This document shows, in pieces, positions 25,721 to 34,648 of a stretch of 58,635 nucleotides of DNA. The notes beneath the pieces are model-generated. The model was not told the origin of the DNA. It did not search any database and saw only the letters and a list, made by a program, of their open reading frames with translations. The translations under genes and the position numbers were made by a program. The stretch is from assembly GCA_964243295.1 (NCBI GenBank), contig CAXTEJ010000020.1, forward strand, positions 1-58,635, written 5' to 3'. The stretch comes from CAXTEJ01 sp964243295 (GTDB lineage Bacteria > Actinomycetota > Actinomycetes > Actinomycetales > Angustibacteraceae). Within the stretch, counting starts at the first letter, position 1, and every line of letters begins with the position of its first letter.

Positions 25721-25805
25721 GCCGCACCCACCCCTCCTCGGCGCCCCGCGGGTGCGAGGACGTCGTCACGAGTGCGGGAAAGCGTAGTGCCGCACGGGCC
25801 GTCGG

Positions 25806-26549
25806 CTAGGCCCAGCGCCCTCGCGCGCTGAGCACGGCGAGCGCCGCGGGGCCCGCCGTCGACGAGCGCAGCACCGTCGGGCCGAGCCGGCAGCTGCGGG
25901 CGCCGGCGGCCGCCAGCGCCTCGAGCTCGTGCGGCGCGATGCCGCCCTCCGGCCCGACGACCAGCACCACGTCACCGTGCTGCGGCAGGGTCTGGGCGGC
26001 GAGCGGCTCGGTCGCCTCCTCGTGCAGCACCACGGCGAGGGACGCCGCGGCGACGCGCGCGGCCAGGCGCGCGTCGTCCGCCAGCTCGGCGACGACCGGC
26101 ACCCGCGCCCGGCGCGACTGCTTGGCCGCCGCGCGCGCGGTCGAGACCCAGCCGGCTCGCGCCTTGGCGCCGCGCTCACCGCGCCACTGCACCACCGACC
26201 GCGACGCCTGCCACGGCACGACCTCGTCGACGCCGAGCTCGGTCGCCGTCTCGACGGCGAGGTCGTCACGTCCACCCTTGGCGAGGGCCTGCACCAGCAC
26301 CAGCCGAGGCTGGGGCACGGGCAGGTCGACGCGCTCGACGACCTCGAGCACCAGGGTGTCGCGGCCGGCGGCCGTCACGACGCAGCGCGCCAGCACCCCC
26401 TCGCCGTCCGCGAGGTCGACGCGCTCGCCGGCACCGATCCGCCGCACCCGCGCGGCGTGGCGACCCTCGTCGCCGGCCAGCTCGACCGCGGAGCCGGCAC
26501 CGGCACCGGCCAGCGAGCCGGCCGCGACCAGGAACAGGGGCGCGCTCAC
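25806..26549 (-). CDS. rsmE: 16S rRNA (uracil-1498-N3)-methyltransferase RsmE
   Basis: SPOUT-class rRNA methyltransferase. N-terminal PUA-like domain (GDEGRHAARVRRIGAGERV) and C-terminal SAM-binding knot with LVVGPEGGIAPHELEAL and LRSSTAGPAALAVL. 247 residues. The start overlaps the dnaJ stop, so it belongs to the dnaJ transcript. Confidence 0.93.
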   Translation of the reverse strand: MSAPLFLVAAGSLAGAGAGSAVELAGDEGRHAARVRRIGAGERVDLADGEGVLARCVVTAAGRDTLVLEVVERVDLPVPQPRLVLVQALAKGGRDDLAVETATELGVDEVVPWQASRSVVQWRGERGAKARAGWVSTARAAAKQSRRARVPVVAELADDARLAARVAAASLAVVLHEEATEPLAAQTLPQHGDVVLVVGPEGGIAPHELEALAAAGARSCRLGPTVLRSSTAGPAALAVLSARGRWA

Positions 26550-27664
26550 TTGCCGCTGAGCGCGTCCCGCAACCGGTGGAACAGCCCGGAGCCGTGCTGG
26601 GCGAAGCGCCCGTCAGGCCGCTGCTCGCCGCGCAGGGCCGCGAGCTCGGTCAGCAGGCGGCGCTGCTCGTCGTCCAGGCCCTTGGGGGTGATGACGTCGA
26701 CGTGGACGACGAGGTCGCCGCGGCCGCCCGCGCGCAGGTGGGTCATGCCGAGGCCCTTGAGCGTACGGGCCTCCCCCGACTGCGTGCCCGGGTCGATGTC
26801 GAGCAGCTGCTGGCCGTCGAGGGTGTCGAGCTCGATGCTCGTGCCCAGCGCGGCGGCGGTCATCGGCACCGAGACGGTGGCGTGCAGGTCGTCACCGCGG
26901 CGCACGAAGGTGTCGTGCGAGCTGACGGCGATCTCGACGTACAGGTCGCCGGCGGGGCCGTTGCCAGCACCCACCTCGCCCTCGCCCGCGAGCTGGATGC
27001 GGGTGCCGGTGTCGACGCCCGCGGGCACGCGGATGGTGAGGGTGCGCCGCGAGCGCACCCGGCCGTCGCCCGAGCACTGCACGCAGGGGTGGGCGATGAC
27101 GGTGCCGTAGCCCTCACAGGTGGTGCAGGGGCGCGAGGTCATGACCTGGCCGAGGAACGAGCGCTGCACCTGCTGCACCTCGCCGCGGCCGTTGCAGACG
27201 TCGCAGCGGCGCAGGCCGGTGCCGGGCTGGGTGCCCTCGCCGTCGCACGTCGGGCAGCCCACGGCGGTGTCGACGGCGATCTCGCGCTCAGCTCCGAAGG
27301 CCGCCTCGCGCAGGTCGACCTGCAGCCGGATGAGGGCGTCCTGGCCGCGGCGCTGGCGGGGACGGGGGCCGCGCGCGCTCGGGCCGCCCTGGCCGCCGAA
27401 GAAGGCGTCCATGATGTCGGTGAACGAGAACCCGGCGCCCGCTCCGGCGCCGCCGAAGGCGTCGCCGCCACGGTCGTAGGCGGCGCGCTTGTCGGTGTCG
27501 GCCAGCACGTCGTAGGCCTGGCTCACCTCCTTGAAGCGCTCCTCCGCGTCGGCCCCGGTGCTGACGTCGGGGTGCAGCTGGCGGGCGAGCTTGCGGTAGG
27601 CCTTCTTGATGTCGTCCGGGGAGGCGTCGCGGGCCACGCCCAGGGTCGCGTAGTGGTCGCTCAC
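26546..27664 (-). CDS. dnaJ: Chaperone DnaJ
   Basis: DnaK co-chaperone, 372 residues. J domain with the HPD motif at 31-33, a short Gly/Phe-rich region (about 70-95), and four CxxCxGxG zinc motifs (CPTCDGEG, CDVCNGRG, CTTCEGYG, CVQCSGDG). The C-terminal substrate-binding domains follow. The gene follows hrcA by 58 bases. It is likely the HrcA-controlled dnaJ2 type rather than the dnaK-grpE-linked copy. Confidence 0.95.
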   Translation of the reverse strand: MSDHYATLGVARDASPDDIKKAYRKLARQLHPDVSTGADAEERFKEVSQAYDVLADTDKRAAYDRGGDAFGGAGAGAGFSFTDIMDAFFGGQGGPSARGPRPRQRRGQDALIRLQVDLREAAFGAEREIAVDTAVGCPTCDGEGTQPGTGLRRCDVCNGRGEVQQVQRSFLGQVMTSRPCTTCEGYGTVIAHPCVQCSGDGRVRSRRTLTIRVPAGVDTGTRIQLAGEGEVGAGNGPAGDLYVEIAVSSHDTFVRRGDDLHATVSVPMTAAALGTSIELDTLDGQQLLDIDPGTQSGEARTLKGLGMTHLRAGGRGDLVVHVDVITPKGLDDEQRRLLTELAALRGEQRPDGRFAQHGSGLFHRLRDALSGK

Positions 27665-27722
27665 AGGTTCCTTGCTCTCGGGGTGGGAGTCGGGCGTCTC
27701 GCGCGCTGTCGGCCGTCTGACC

Positions 27723-28739
27723 TCAGCCGTCGAGCAGGCGTGACACGTAGCGGGCGACGGCGTGCACCGTCGCCATGGTGGTCGGGTAGTCCATCCTCGT
27801 CGGGCCGAGCACGCCCAGCCCGGCGACGACGTCGGAGCCGCCGTAGCCGGAGGTGATGACGGACGTCGAGCGCAGGCCCTCGTGACGGTTCTCGCTGCCG
27901 ATGCGCACGCCGACGACCGAGCGGTCGACCGACAGCTCGCTGAGCAGCCGCAGCAGCACGACGTGCTCCTCGAGGGCGTCCAGGACCGGGCCGATGCTGC
28001 CGGAGAAGTCGGGGCCGAAGCGCGCCAGGTTGGCCGCGCCCGCCATCACCACGCGCTCCTCGCGCTCCTCGACGAGCGCGTCGTCGAGCGCGCCGACGAC
28101 CACGCGCACGAGGTCGCGGTGGGCCGTGGCGATGCTGTCGGGCAGCGCCTGCAGCCGCGCGGACGCCTCGGTCAGCAGCCGGCCGGCCGACTCGGCGTTG
28201 ATGCGCGTGCGGACGTCGGACAGCACCTGCTCGTCGACGTCGTCCGGGGTCTCGACGACCCGCTGCTCGACCCGGCCGTTGTCGGCGATGAGCACCACGA
28301 GCACCCGGTGCCCGCCGAGCGGCACGAGCTCGACGTGGCGCACCGTCGAGCGGGTGAGCGAGGGGTACTGCACGACCGCGACCTGCTGGGTGAGCGAGGC
28401 GAGCAGCCGCACCGTGCGGTCGACGACGTCGTCGAGGTCGACCGCGCCGGCGAGGAAGCCGGAGATGGCACGGCGCTCGGGCGACGACATCGGCCGCACC
28501 TCGGTCAGCCGGTCGACGAACAGCCGGTAGCCGGCGTCGGTGGGGATGCGGCCCGCGCTGGTGTGGGGCTGGGCGATCAGCCCCTCCTCCTCGAGCACCG
28601 CCATGTCGTTGCGGATGGTCGCGCTCGACACGCCGAACGGGTGGCGCTCGACCAGGGCCTTCGACCCCACGGGCTCACGCGTGGCGACGTAGTCCTCCAC
28701 GATGGCCCGCAGCACGGCGAGCCGGCGCTCATCGCTCAT
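27723..28739 (-). CDS. hrcA: Heat-inducible transcription repressor HrcA
   Basis: Winged-helix repressor that binds CIRCE. 338 residues starting MSDERRLAVLRAIVEDYV; DNA-binding motif SSATIRNDMAVLEEEGLI; GYRLFVDRL follows. I choose the ATG at 28739, because the upstream ATG at 28766 lies inside the CIRCE element. The autoregulated hrcA-dnaJ-rsmE order is conserved. Confidence 0.95.
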   Translation of the reverse strand: MSDERRLAVLRAIVEDYVATREPVGSKALVERHPFGVSSATIRNDMAVLEEEGLIAQPHTSAGRIPTDAGYRLFVDRLTEVRPMSSPERRAISGFLAGAVDLDDVVDRTVRLLASLTQQVAVVQYPSLTRSTVRHVELVPLGGHRVLVVLIADNGRVEQRVVETPDDVDEQVLSDVRTRINAESAGRLLTEASARLQALPDSIATAHRDLVRVVVGALDDALVEEREERVVMAGAANLARFGPDFSGSIGPVLDALEEHVVLLRLLSELSVDRSVVGVRIGSENRHEGLRSTSVITSGYGGSDVVAGLGVLGPTRMDYPTTMATVHAVARYVSRLLDG

Positions 28740-28759
28740 GGGCCCCACCTCCGGCGTTG

Positions 28760-28786
28760 CTGGCACTCATCTGATCCGAGTGCCAA
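28760..28786 (-). promoter_or_regulatory. CIRCE operator of hrcA
   Basis: An inverted repeat TTGGCACTC, nine bases, GAGTGCCAG lies 20 bases upstream of the hrcA start. It matches the CIRCE consensus (TTAGCACTC-N9-GAGTGCTAA) with a G for A change typical of GC-rich species. HrcA is expected to repress its own operon here and release it on heat shock. Confidence 0.9.
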
Positions 28787-28953
28787 GCGTACGCGACCGC
28801 CCGCCGCGGGGCGCTCGTCACCGCCCGCCCGCAGCCGCCCGTGACCTCCCCGGATTGGCATGCATCACCTGCGGATGCGCGGGTACATGATCACCACGAC
28901 TGGCGCCGATCACTTGACGGGCCAGCACGACAGGACTGACAAGGAGCCCCACG

Positions 28954-29748
28954 ATGATCAGCGAGAACCAGATCGCCACGATCTCCGGCGCGACCGTGCA
29001 CGACTCCGACGGGGACAAGATCGGCAAGGCCGGTCAGGTGTACCTGGACGACAGCACGGGTGCGCCGTCCTGGGTGACGGTGAACACCGGCCTGTTCGGC
29101 ACCTCCGAGAGCTTCGTCCCGCTCGAGGGCGCGTCCCTGGAGGGCAGCGACCTGCGTGTGGGCTACCAGAAGGCGAAGGTCAAGGACGCCCCCAAGGTCG
29201 CGGCCGACGGTCACCTCGACGTGAGCGAGGAGGAGGAGCTCTACCGCTACTACGGTCTGGGCGACTCCACCATCACCACCGGCACGACGACGACCGTCAC
29301 CGACGCCGACCGGGGCAACGTGCACGGCACCGTGGGCCACGACACCTCGGGCCCCACGACCGACGACGCCATGACGCGCTCGGAGGAGCACCTGGTCGCC
29401 GGCACGCAGCAGGTCTCGGCCGGCCGCGCCCGGCTGCGCAAGTACGTCACGACCGAGCAGCAGTCGGTCACCGTCCCGGTGAGCCACGAGGAGGTCCGGC
29501 TCGAGCGTGAGCCGATCACCGACGCCAACATGCCGTCCGCCATGGACGGCCCGGCCATCTCCGAGGAGGAGCACGAGGTGGTCCTCACCGAGGAGCGCGC
29601 CGTGGTGTCCACCGAGGCCGTGCCCGTCGAGCGCGTGCGCCTCGACAAGGAGACCGTGACCGAGCAGCAGACGGTCACCGGCGAGGTCCGCAAGGAGCAC
29701 ATCGACCTCGACGACCAGCCCGTCACCACCGATCGCGACGCTCGCTGA
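28954..29748 (+). CDS. PRC-barrel plus DUF2382 (YsnF/AvaK) protein
   Basis: The 264-residue, strongly acidic protein has an N-terminal PRC-barrel (about 8-75, GDKIGKAGQVYLDD) and a C-terminal DUF2382 domain (about 135-255) with the repeated alternating pattern EEHLVAGTQQV, VRLEREPI, EEHEVVLTEERAVV and VRKEHIDLDD. Such proteins are often stress-induced; their role is unknown. A strong hairpin follows, and an AAGGAG ribosome-binding site precedes the ATG. Confidence 0.88.
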   Translation: MISENQIATISGATVHDSDGDKIGKAGQVYLDDSTGAPSWVTVNTGLFGTSESFVPLEGASLEGSDLRVGYQKAKVKDAPKVAADGHLDVSEEEELYRYYGLGDSTITTGTTTTVTDADRGNVHGTVGHDTSGPTTDDAMTRSEEHLVAGTQQVSAGRARLRKYVTTEQQSVTVPVSHEEVRLEREPITDANMPSAMDGPAISEEEHEVVLTEERAVVSTEAVPVERVRLDKETVTEQQTVTGEVRKEHIDLDDQPVTTDRDAR

Positions 29749-29784
29749 TCTCAGCGCGAAGCACCACCGGCGCCAGACGGCGCT

Positions 29785-29831
29785 GCACGACACGAAGCGC
29801 CCGGGCCATCGGCTCGGGCGCTTCGTCGTGC
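29785..29831 (+). terminator. Hairpin terminator after the PRC/DUF2382 gene
   Basis: The arms CACGAAGCGCCCG and CGGGCGCTTCGTCGTG pair over about 16 bases, with a two-base bulge and an 11-base loop, 37 bases after the stop codon. It separates this gene from DUF3097. Confidence 0.8.
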
Positions 29832-29870
29832 CTGCGTCCCCACTCGGTCGCGTCGGCCTACGCTCGGCCG

Positions 29871-30773
29871 GTGACCCAGCGACCCGGCCCAGCCGGCCCA
29901 CCCGGCGCGCCCGCGGACCGCTACGGCGCCGACGTCCTCGCGGAAGGGTGGAAGGTGCCACCGCGGGGGCACAGCACGCAGGTCGCCGCCGCGCACGGCC
30001 TGGTCGTCGAGGACGTCGAGACCGGCTGGTGCGGGGCCGTCGTGCGGCTGGAGAAGGCCGGCGGCGTGCACGTCGTGCACCTGCAGGACCGCCGCGGCCG
30101 CACCCGCGGCTTCCCGCTCGGTCCCGGCTTCCTGCTGGACGGCGCGCCCGTGCTGCTCGTGGCGCCCCGGGTCGCGGCCCCGGCCGCCGCCACCCGGACG
30201 GCGAGCGGCTCGCGCGCCGTGGCCGACGTCCGCGCGCGCACCGCCCGCGGCTCGCGGATCTGGGTCGAGGGGCGCCACGACGCCGAGCTCGTCGAGAAGG
30301 TGTGGGGGGACGACCTGCGCGTCGAGGGCGTGGTCGTCGAGATGCTGGACGGCGTCGACGACCTCGCCGCGGCCGTCACCGGCTTCGACCCCGGGCCCGG
30401 TCGCCGCCTCGGCGTGCTCGTCGACCACCTCGTCCCCGGGTCGAAGGAGTCGCGGGTCGTCGACCAGGCGAGGGCGCTGCGCCGCTACCAGCCGTTCCTC
30501 ACCGTCGTCGGCCACCCCTACGTCGACGTGTGGCAGTCGGTGCGGCCGCAGCGGCTGGGGCTGCGGCAGTGGCCGGTGGTGCCGCGCGGGCAGTCGTGGA
30601 AGCACGGCGTCCTCGCCGCGCTCGGGTGGCCGCACGCCGACCAGGCCGACGTCGCGCGCGGCTGGCAGCGCATCCTGAGGACGGTCGACAGCTACGCCGA
30701 CCTCGAGCCGGCCCTGCTCGGCCGGGTCGAGGAGCTCATCGACTTCGTCACCGGCGACCGTGCCGACACCTGA
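29871..30773 (+). CDS. DUF3097 family protein
   Basis: 300 residues with a GTG start. The actinobacterial DUF3097 pattern is visible: YGADVLAEGW, GLVVEDVETGWCGAVV, RIWVEGRHDAELVEKVWGDDLRVEGVVVE and LGVLVDHLVPGSKESR. The central segment with VEGRHDAEL and LVDH resembles a toprim-like fold, so nucleic-acid or nucleotide chemistry is possible. Function unknown. Confidence 0.85.
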   Translation: MTQRPGPAGPPGAPADRYGADVLAEGWKVPPRGHSTQVAAAHGLVVEDVETGWCGAVVRLEKAGGVHVVHLQDRRGRTRGFPLGPGFLLDGAPVLLVAPRVAAPAAATRTASGSRAVADVRARTARGSRIWVEGRHDAELVEKVWGDDLRVEGVVVEMLDGVDDLAAAVTGFDPGPGRRLGVLVDHLVPGSKESRVVDQARALRRYQPFLTVVGHPYVDVWQSVRPQRLGLRQWPVVPRGQSWKHGVLAALGWPHADQADVARGWQRILRTVDSYADLEPALLGRVEELIDFVTGDRADT

Positions 30774-30863
30774 TTCCTCGGCGCTGTCGGCTGTCAGCAG
30801 GCAGACTTACGCTGGCCGCAGCGGTGCCGACCGGCGCCCTGACCACACCCCGGGAGAGCCCAC

Positions 30864-31406
30864 GTGACGCAGCCCGAACCGCCGCTGCCGCACCCCGAGC
30901 CCGTCGACCGGCCCGCGTACCAGCCGCCGCAGCCGCCAGCGGCACCGGGCTACGGCGCCGGCGGCTACGCGGGCCAGCAGCCGGGGTGGCAGCCAGGTCG
31001 GCCGCCGGGCCAGCCGCCGGGGTTCCAGCCGGGCCAGCAGCCGCAGTGGGGCGCGCCGCCCAACGCGATGAGCCCGTCGGACGAACGGCTGTGGAGCCTG
31101 CTCGCCCACCTGTCGTGGATCGCGGGCAGCGTGGTCGCGATCGCCCCGCTCGGGCCGCTGGTGGTGTGGCTGTTCTGCAAGGACCGCAGCCCGATGGTGC
31201 GCCACCACGCCCTCGAGGCGCTCAACCTGTGGATCACGGTCTACCTCGTGGGCGCGGTGTGCTTCGCGACCTTCTGGCTGCTGTTCCCGATCTTCGTCAT
31301 CGGCTTCGTCGCGCTCGCGGCGGCCGTGCTGTCCGTCGTCGCGGCGGTCGCCGCCAACCGGGGCGAGGCCTTCGGCTACCCCGCGATCCTGCGCCTCGTG
31401 AGGTGA
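30864..31406 (+). CDS. DUF4870 membrane protein
   Basis: 180 residues. A Pro/Gly/Gln-rich N-terminal half (repeats of the type PGWQPGRPPGQPPGFQPGQQP) is followed by the DUF4870 core: LWSLLAHLSWIAG, LVVWLFCKDRSPMVRHHALEALN and a second hydrophobic hairpin. Likely a small membrane protein of unknown role. GTG start. Confidence 0.88.
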   Translation: MTQPEPPLPHPEPVDRPAYQPPQPPAAPGYGAGGYAGQQPGWQPGRPPGQPPGFQPGQQPQWGAPPNAMSPSDERLWSLLAHLSWIAGSVVAIAPLGPLVVWLFCKDRSPMVRHHALEALNLWITVYLVGAVCFATFWLLFPIFVIGFVALAAAVLSVVAAVAANRGEAFGYPAILRLVR

Positions 31407-31415
31407 CCGCGGGAC

Positions 31416-32651
31416 TCACACGGTCAGCAGCGCCCGCACGACGGTGTCGGCGAGCAGCCGCCCGCGCTGGGTGAGCTCGGCTCGACCGGCGATCGCCGCC
31501 CGCCCCTCGACCAGGCCGTCGGCCACGAGGCCGGCCACGGCCCGTCGTCCGAGCGGGGGCAGCACGTCGAGCGGCAGCCCCTCGCGCAGCCGCACGCCCA
31601 GCAGCACCTGCTCGGCGTGCTGCTGGTCGGCATCGAGCAGCTCGCGCCCCTGCGCCGGGCTGAGCCCGGCCTCGATGCGCGAGGCGTAGGCGGCGGGGTG
31701 CTTGACGTTCCACCAGCGGACGCCACCCACGTGGCTGTGGGCGCCCGGCCCGACTCCCCACCAGTCGCCGCCGGCCCAGTAGCCGAGGTTGTGGCGGCAG
31801 CGGGTGCGCGCCGACGTCGACCAGTTCGACACCTCGTACCAGGCCAGACCTGCTTCGGTGAGCACCGCGTCGGCCAGCTCGTACTTGTCGGCCAGGTCGT
31901 CGTCGTCCGGCAGCGGCAGCTCGCCGCGGCGCACCTGCCCCGCCATGCGGGTGCCCTGCTCGACCACCAGCGCGTACGCCGAGACGTGATCGGGCGGGGC
32001 GGCGAGCGCGGCGTCGAGGCTGGTGCGCCAGTCGGCGAGCGACTCGCCGGGCGTGCCGTAGATGAGGTCGAGGCTGACGTCGAGGCCGGCCTCGCGGGCC
32101 CACCGCACCGCGAGCGGCACCCGCTCGGGGTCGTGGGTGCGGTCGAGGGTGCGCAGCACGTGCGGCACGGCCGACTGCATGCCGAGGCTGACGCGCGTGA
32201 ACCCCGCGGCCCGCAGCTGCTCCAGCGACCGCGGCGTGACCGAGTCGGGGTTGGCCTCGGTCGTGACCTCCGCGCCCGGCTCGAGACCGAGGTGCTCGCG
32301 CACGCCGTCCAGCAGCTGGGCGAGGTCGCCCGCAGGCAGCAGCGTGGGCGTCCCGCCGCCGACGAAGACGGTGCCGGCCGCCGGCGCGGCGTCGCCCAGC
32401 ACCGCGCGAGCCAGCTCGAGCTCGCGCACCGCGGTGCCGGCGTACGACGCCTGGCTGGTGGTGGTGCCGGCCGCTGGGCTGCCGAGCTCGAGGGCGGTGT
32501 AGGTGTTGAAGTCGCAGTACCCGCAGCGCACGGCGCAGAACGGCACGTGCAGGTAGACGCCGAACGGGCGCTGGCCCAGCCCGGTCAGCGCGGACGACGG
32601 CAGCCGGCCGTCCGCCGGCGCCGGGTCACCGTCGGGCAGGGCGCTGGGCAC
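31416..32651 (-). CDS. hemW: Radical SAM heme chaperone HemW
   Basis: Heme-binding radical SAM protein, formerly annotated as anaerobic coproporphyrinogen oxidase. The cluster motif CAVRCGYCDF (Cys39, Cys43, Cys46) has the CxxxCxxC spacing. FVGGGTPTLL, SLGMQSAV and LIYGTPGES follow, and a C-terminal HemN-type domain begins near residue 320. 411 residues, GTG start. It converges with the DUF4870 gene, ten bases apart. Confidence 0.93.
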   Translation of the reverse strand: MPSALPDGDPAPADGRLPSSALTGLGQRPFGVYLHVPFCAVRCGYCDFNTYTALELGSPAAGTTTSQASYAGTAVRELELARAVLGDAAPAAGTVFVGGGTPTLLPAGDLAQLLDGVREHLGLEPGAEVTTEANPDSVTPRSLEQLRAAGFTRVSLGMQSAVPHVLRTLDRTHDPERVPLAVRWAREAGLDVSLDLIYGTPGESLADWRTSLDAALAAPPDHVSAYALVVEQGTRMAGQVRRGELPLPDDDDLADKYELADAVLTEAGLAWYEVSNWSTSARTRCRHNLGYWAGGDWWGVGPGAHSHVGGVRWWNVKHPAAYASRIEAGLSPAQGRELLDADQQHAEQVLLGVRLREGLPLDVLPPLGRRAVAGLVADGLVEGRAAIAGRAELTQRGRLLADTVVRALLTV

Positions 32652-32867
32652 CGGTCCATCATCTCAGCCGCTGCGGGCGGTCCCGACCAGGCAGACCCGC
32701 CCCGCTCATCACCCGGGCCGTGCCTCAGGCGGCGGACTCGCCGGGCGAGGACAGGTCGAGGCGGCCCGCGGGAGACGTGACTGCGACGTGGTGACGCGTG
32801 GGTCGTGGTCTCGCGTGAGAACGTCGACCAGGACGCGAGGTTCGGCTGGGACGACCAGGAGGCTGAC

Positions 32868-33890
32868 GTGCGGCGACCGATCACCCTGTTCACCGGGCAG
32901 TGGGCCGACCTCCCCCTCGAGGAGGTGGCCGGGCTGGCGGCCGGCTGGGGGTACGACGGGCTGGAGCTCGCCTGCTCGGGCGACCACCTGGACGTCGGCC
33001 GGGCCGTCGCGGACCCCGACTACCTCGCGGGCCGGCGGGAGGTCCTCGACCGGCACGGGCTGCAGGTGCACGCGATCTCCAACCACGCGACGGGCCAGGC
33101 CGTCTGCGACGACCCTGTCGACCACCGGCACCGCGACCTGCTGGCGCCGGAGGTCTGGGGCGACGGCGACCCCGAAGGCGTGCGGCAGCGGGCCGCCGCG
33201 CGGATGGCCGACACGGCGCGGGTCGCGGCAGCGCTCGGCGTCGACACCGTCGTCGGGTTCACCGGCTCCGCCATCTGGAAGTACGTCGCGATGTTCCCGC
33301 CGGTGTCGCAGCAGCTGCTCGACGCGGGCTACCAGGACTTCGCCGACCGGTGGGGACCGGTGCTCGACGTGTTCGACGCCGAGGGCGTGCGCTTCGCCCA
33401 TGAGGTGCACCCGAGCGAGATCGCCTACGACTACCACACGACCGAGCGCGCCATCGCGGCGGTCGACCACCGGCCTGCGTTCGGTCTGAACTGGGACCCG
33501 AGCCACTTCGTGTGGCAGGCGATCGACCCCGTCATGTTCCTGTGGGACTTCCGCGACCGCATCTACCACGTCGACTGCAAGGACGCCCGGCTGCGGACCG
33601 GCGACGGCCGGCGCGGGGTGCTCGGGTCGCACCTGCCGTGGGGTGACCCCCGTCGGGGCTGGGACTTCGTCTCCACCGGCCGCGGAGACGTGCCTTGGGA
33701 GGACTGCTTCCGCATGCTCAACACCATCGGGTACGCCGGTCCGCTGTCGGTGGAGTGGGAGGACGCGGGCATGGACCGCCTGGCCGGGGCGCCGGAGGCA
33801 CGTGAGTTCCTCATGAGGCACGCGTTCTCGGCACCGACGGTGTCCTTCGACGCGGCCTTCACCCGGGGCGCCCCCGAGCGTGAGGACTAG
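32868..33890 (+). CDS. Sugar phosphate isomerase/epimerase-like TIM-barrel protein
   Basis: The xylose isomerase-like TIM barrel shows likely metal ligands in EVHPSEIAYDYHT (Glu, His), NWDPSHF (Asp, His), YHVDCKDARL (His, Asp) and VEWEDAGM (Glu). I place the start at the GTG at 32868 because AGGAGG lies five bases upstream; a frame from 32805 would add 21 unlike residues. This gives 340 residues. Substrate unknown; inositol or hexulose-type substrates are usual for the family. It stands alone, overlapping the convergent MOSC gene at a CTAG. Confidence 0.85.
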   Translation: MRRPITLFTGQWADLPLEEVAGLAAGWGYDGLELACSGDHLDVGRAVADPDYLAGRREVLDRHGLQVHAISNHATGQAVCDDPVDHRHRDLLAPEVWGDGDPEGVRQRAAARMADTARVAAALGVDTVVGFTGSAIWKYVAMFPPVSQQLLDAGYQDFADRWGPVLDVFDAEGVRFAHEVHPSEIAYDYHTTERAIAAVDHRPAFGLNWDPSHFVWQAIDPVMFLWDFRDRIYHVDCKDARLRTGDGRRGVLGSHLPWGDPRRGWDFVSTGRGDVPWEDCFRMLNTIGYAGPLSVEWEDAGMDRLAGAPEAREFLMRHAFSAPTVSFDAAFTRGAPERED

Positions 33891-34570
33891 TCCGGCGGCG
33901 GCGCAGCTCGCCGCTTCAGGGCCCGGTCGACGAAGAACCGCAGCGCGTCGGCGAGCTCGACCTCGCCGGCGTCGGACGCCGCCACCAGCCGGGCCGCGGC
34001 GGCTGCGTCGAGCCGGGTGAAGCAGTCGCCCACCGTGACGCCGTGCGCCGGCCGGTCGACGACCTCGAGCACGTCGTCCGCGGTCACCGTGCCCTCCTGC
34101 ACCACCCGCAGGTAGGCACCGGGTGCGCCGTGCTGGGTGAACCGCTTGACCCAGTGCGGCTCCTGCATCCAGGTCTGGAAGGTGGCGCACGGCATCCGCG
34201 GCTGGGTGACCTCGAGCACCGCGCCGCCCGCGCGGGCCACCCGCCACCGCTCGCCCACCACGGCGCCGGTGACGTCGATGCCGCGGGTCGTGAGGTTCTC
34301 GCCGAACTGCCCCGCCGACAGCGTGCGCCCCAGCTCGGTCGCCCAGACCTCGAGGTCCTCGGCGGCGAAGGCGTAGACCGCCTTGTCACGGCCGCCGTGG
34401 TGGTCGGCGTCCATCTGCCGGTCCCCCACCAGACCGACCGGCCCGACGTGCACCGGGGCGCTGACGGGCCGCTTGTCGATGGCCGTGCGGCCGAAGCCGT
34501 TGTGCTCGTCGGGTCTGAGCTCGTGCACGACGTTCAGGGACTCGATACGGCCGGTGCCGAGGGGTGCCAT
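33887..34570 (-). CDS. MOSC domain protein
   Basis: 227 residues, YiiM-like arrangement. VGPVGLVGDRQMDADHHGGRDKAVYAF is followed by FGENLTTRGIDV, VLEVTQPRMPCATF (conserved Cys) and PHWVKRFTQ, and a C-terminal helical domain. MOSC proteins handle molybdenum cofactor sulfur or reduce N-hydroxylated compounds. The ATG at 34570 or one three codons upstream is possible. Confidence 0.88.
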   Translation of the reverse strand: MAPLGTGRIESLNVVHELRPDEHNGFGRTAIDKRPVSAPVHVGPVGLVGDRQMDADHHGGRDKAVYAFAAEDLEVWATELGRTLSAGQFGENLTTRGIDVTGAVVGERWRVARAGGAVLEVTQPRMPCATFQTWMQEPHWVKRFTQHGAPGAYLRVVQEGTVTADDVLEVVDRPAHGVTVGDCFTRLDAAAAARLVAASDAGEVELADALRFFVDRALKRRAAPPPD

Positions 34571-34648
34571 GCGCCTCATCCCACCACGACCCTGTGACAG
34601 CGCCGCTGCCGCGGGCCGACTGTCGGTGGCCGGTACTACCGTCGTTTC